Below are positions 63,826 to 64,000 of a DNA stretch of 64,000 bases, in pieces. Under the pieces are notes generated by a model. It was not told the DNA's origin. It saw nothing but the letters and a program-made list of their open reading frames with translations, and did no database searches. The first letter of the stretch is position 1; each line of letters opens with the position of its first letter. Both the position numbers and the translations under genes were made by a program. Source of the DNA: Micrasema longulum (Eukaryota; Arthropoda; Insecta; Trichoptera; Brachycentridae); assembly GCA_022494885.1 (NCBI GenBank), contig JAGVSM010002688.1, positions 62,001 to 126,000 on the forward strand. The letters run 5' to 3'.

Positions 63826-64000
63826 AAATACAACAGTTATTGTATGACCCTGATTTAAATGTCAATTGTCTTTTGTAAACTGACAATGCTGTACTTCTTG
63901 CTAACAACAAAGAGGAACTGCAGTTTTTGGTAACAGCGGTCTACGGTGTATGCAAGGGAAGCGATTTGCTGATGAATGTCGATAAATCGAATGTGATGGT
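63826..64000 (+). mobile_element. RTE-1 LINE RT palm, cut by the window edge
   Basis: QLLYDPDLNVNCLL, a worn catalytic box (stop-TDNAVLLANN where YADD is expected), then KEELQFLVTAVYGVCKGSDL and LMNVDKSNVMV. This is the RT palm region missing from the 24,845 copy. The element continues beyond 64,000. Confidence 0.85.

Overview
This is an AT-rich stretch of animal nuclear DNA that is made almost entirely of transposon remains. Five features point to an arthropod, most likely an insect: RTE and Jockey/CR1-like LINE fragments, several tRNA-derived SINE families, Penelope-like terminal repeats, many foldback (long inverted repeat) elements, and LINE tails in short A/T-rich repeats. I cannot name the species. 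I found no convincing host gene, tRNA gene or rRNA gene, and no bacterial operon structure. Almost all longer open frames are C-terminal reverse-transcriptase (RT) pieces or chance frames.

Families are named locally. LINEs: Jock-A, A2, B, D, E, F, G, H, I, K, M and P are Jockey/CR1-like. RTE-1 ends in PYGE-type residues, a stop and a (TTG)n tail. RTE-X is a second RTE-like group. SINE-1 to SINE-4 are tRNA-headed. FB1 is the commonest repeat: arms of about 300 bp occur alone, as inverted pairs or in tandem, each with two abutting palindromes. FB2 is a TTAA-flanked giant palindrome. PLE-L is a Penelope-like terminal repeat. FB4, FB5 and M6 are further inverted-repeat elements.

Layout. 0-9 kb: LINE 3' ends and two FB1 elements. 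9.2-10.4 kb: FB2. 11.8-18.5 kb: LINE nest (Jock-F carrying SINE-4, Jock-D carrying Jock-A, an inverted second Jock-A) and a PLE-L. 18.8-22 kb: PLE-L, FB1 and FB4. 22.2-25.7 kb: four LINE 3' ends in a row. 26-31 kb: FB1, two SINEs, Jock-H and Jock-I. 31-36 kb: M6, an RTE-1 split by FB1, SINE-2, a full FB1 and Jock-F. 36-38.7 kb: mostly unique, with a small GC-rich island. 38.7-46.4 kb: RTE-X, Jock-A2, FB2, FB1, PLE-L, a hairpin MITE and RTE-1. 46.5-52 kb: SINE-4, Jock-D, PLE-L, Jock-K and M6. 52.5-55.1 kb: RTE-X and an FB1 cluster broken by Jock-F, SINE-3 and SINE-1. 56-58.9 kb: Jock-G, an RTE-1 with an intact target duplication, Jock-A, Jock-M and a LINE zinc-knuckle piece. 59.4 kb: a strongly GC-rich island, the best candidate for something non-transposon. 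60.7-64 kb: Jock-A2 split by FB5, Jock-E, and an RTE-1 running off the right edge.

The nesting gives an order of events. FB1 predates some Jock-F, SINE-1 and SINE-3 insertions but postdates one RTE-1. Jock-D predates Jock-A, Jock-A2 predates FB5, and Jock-F predates SINE-4 and SINE-1. The least explained observation is a CTGAnGA...GAAAC hairpin motif in several otherwise dissimilar repeats. It is reminiscent of, but not a clean match to, the hammerhead ribozyme core.
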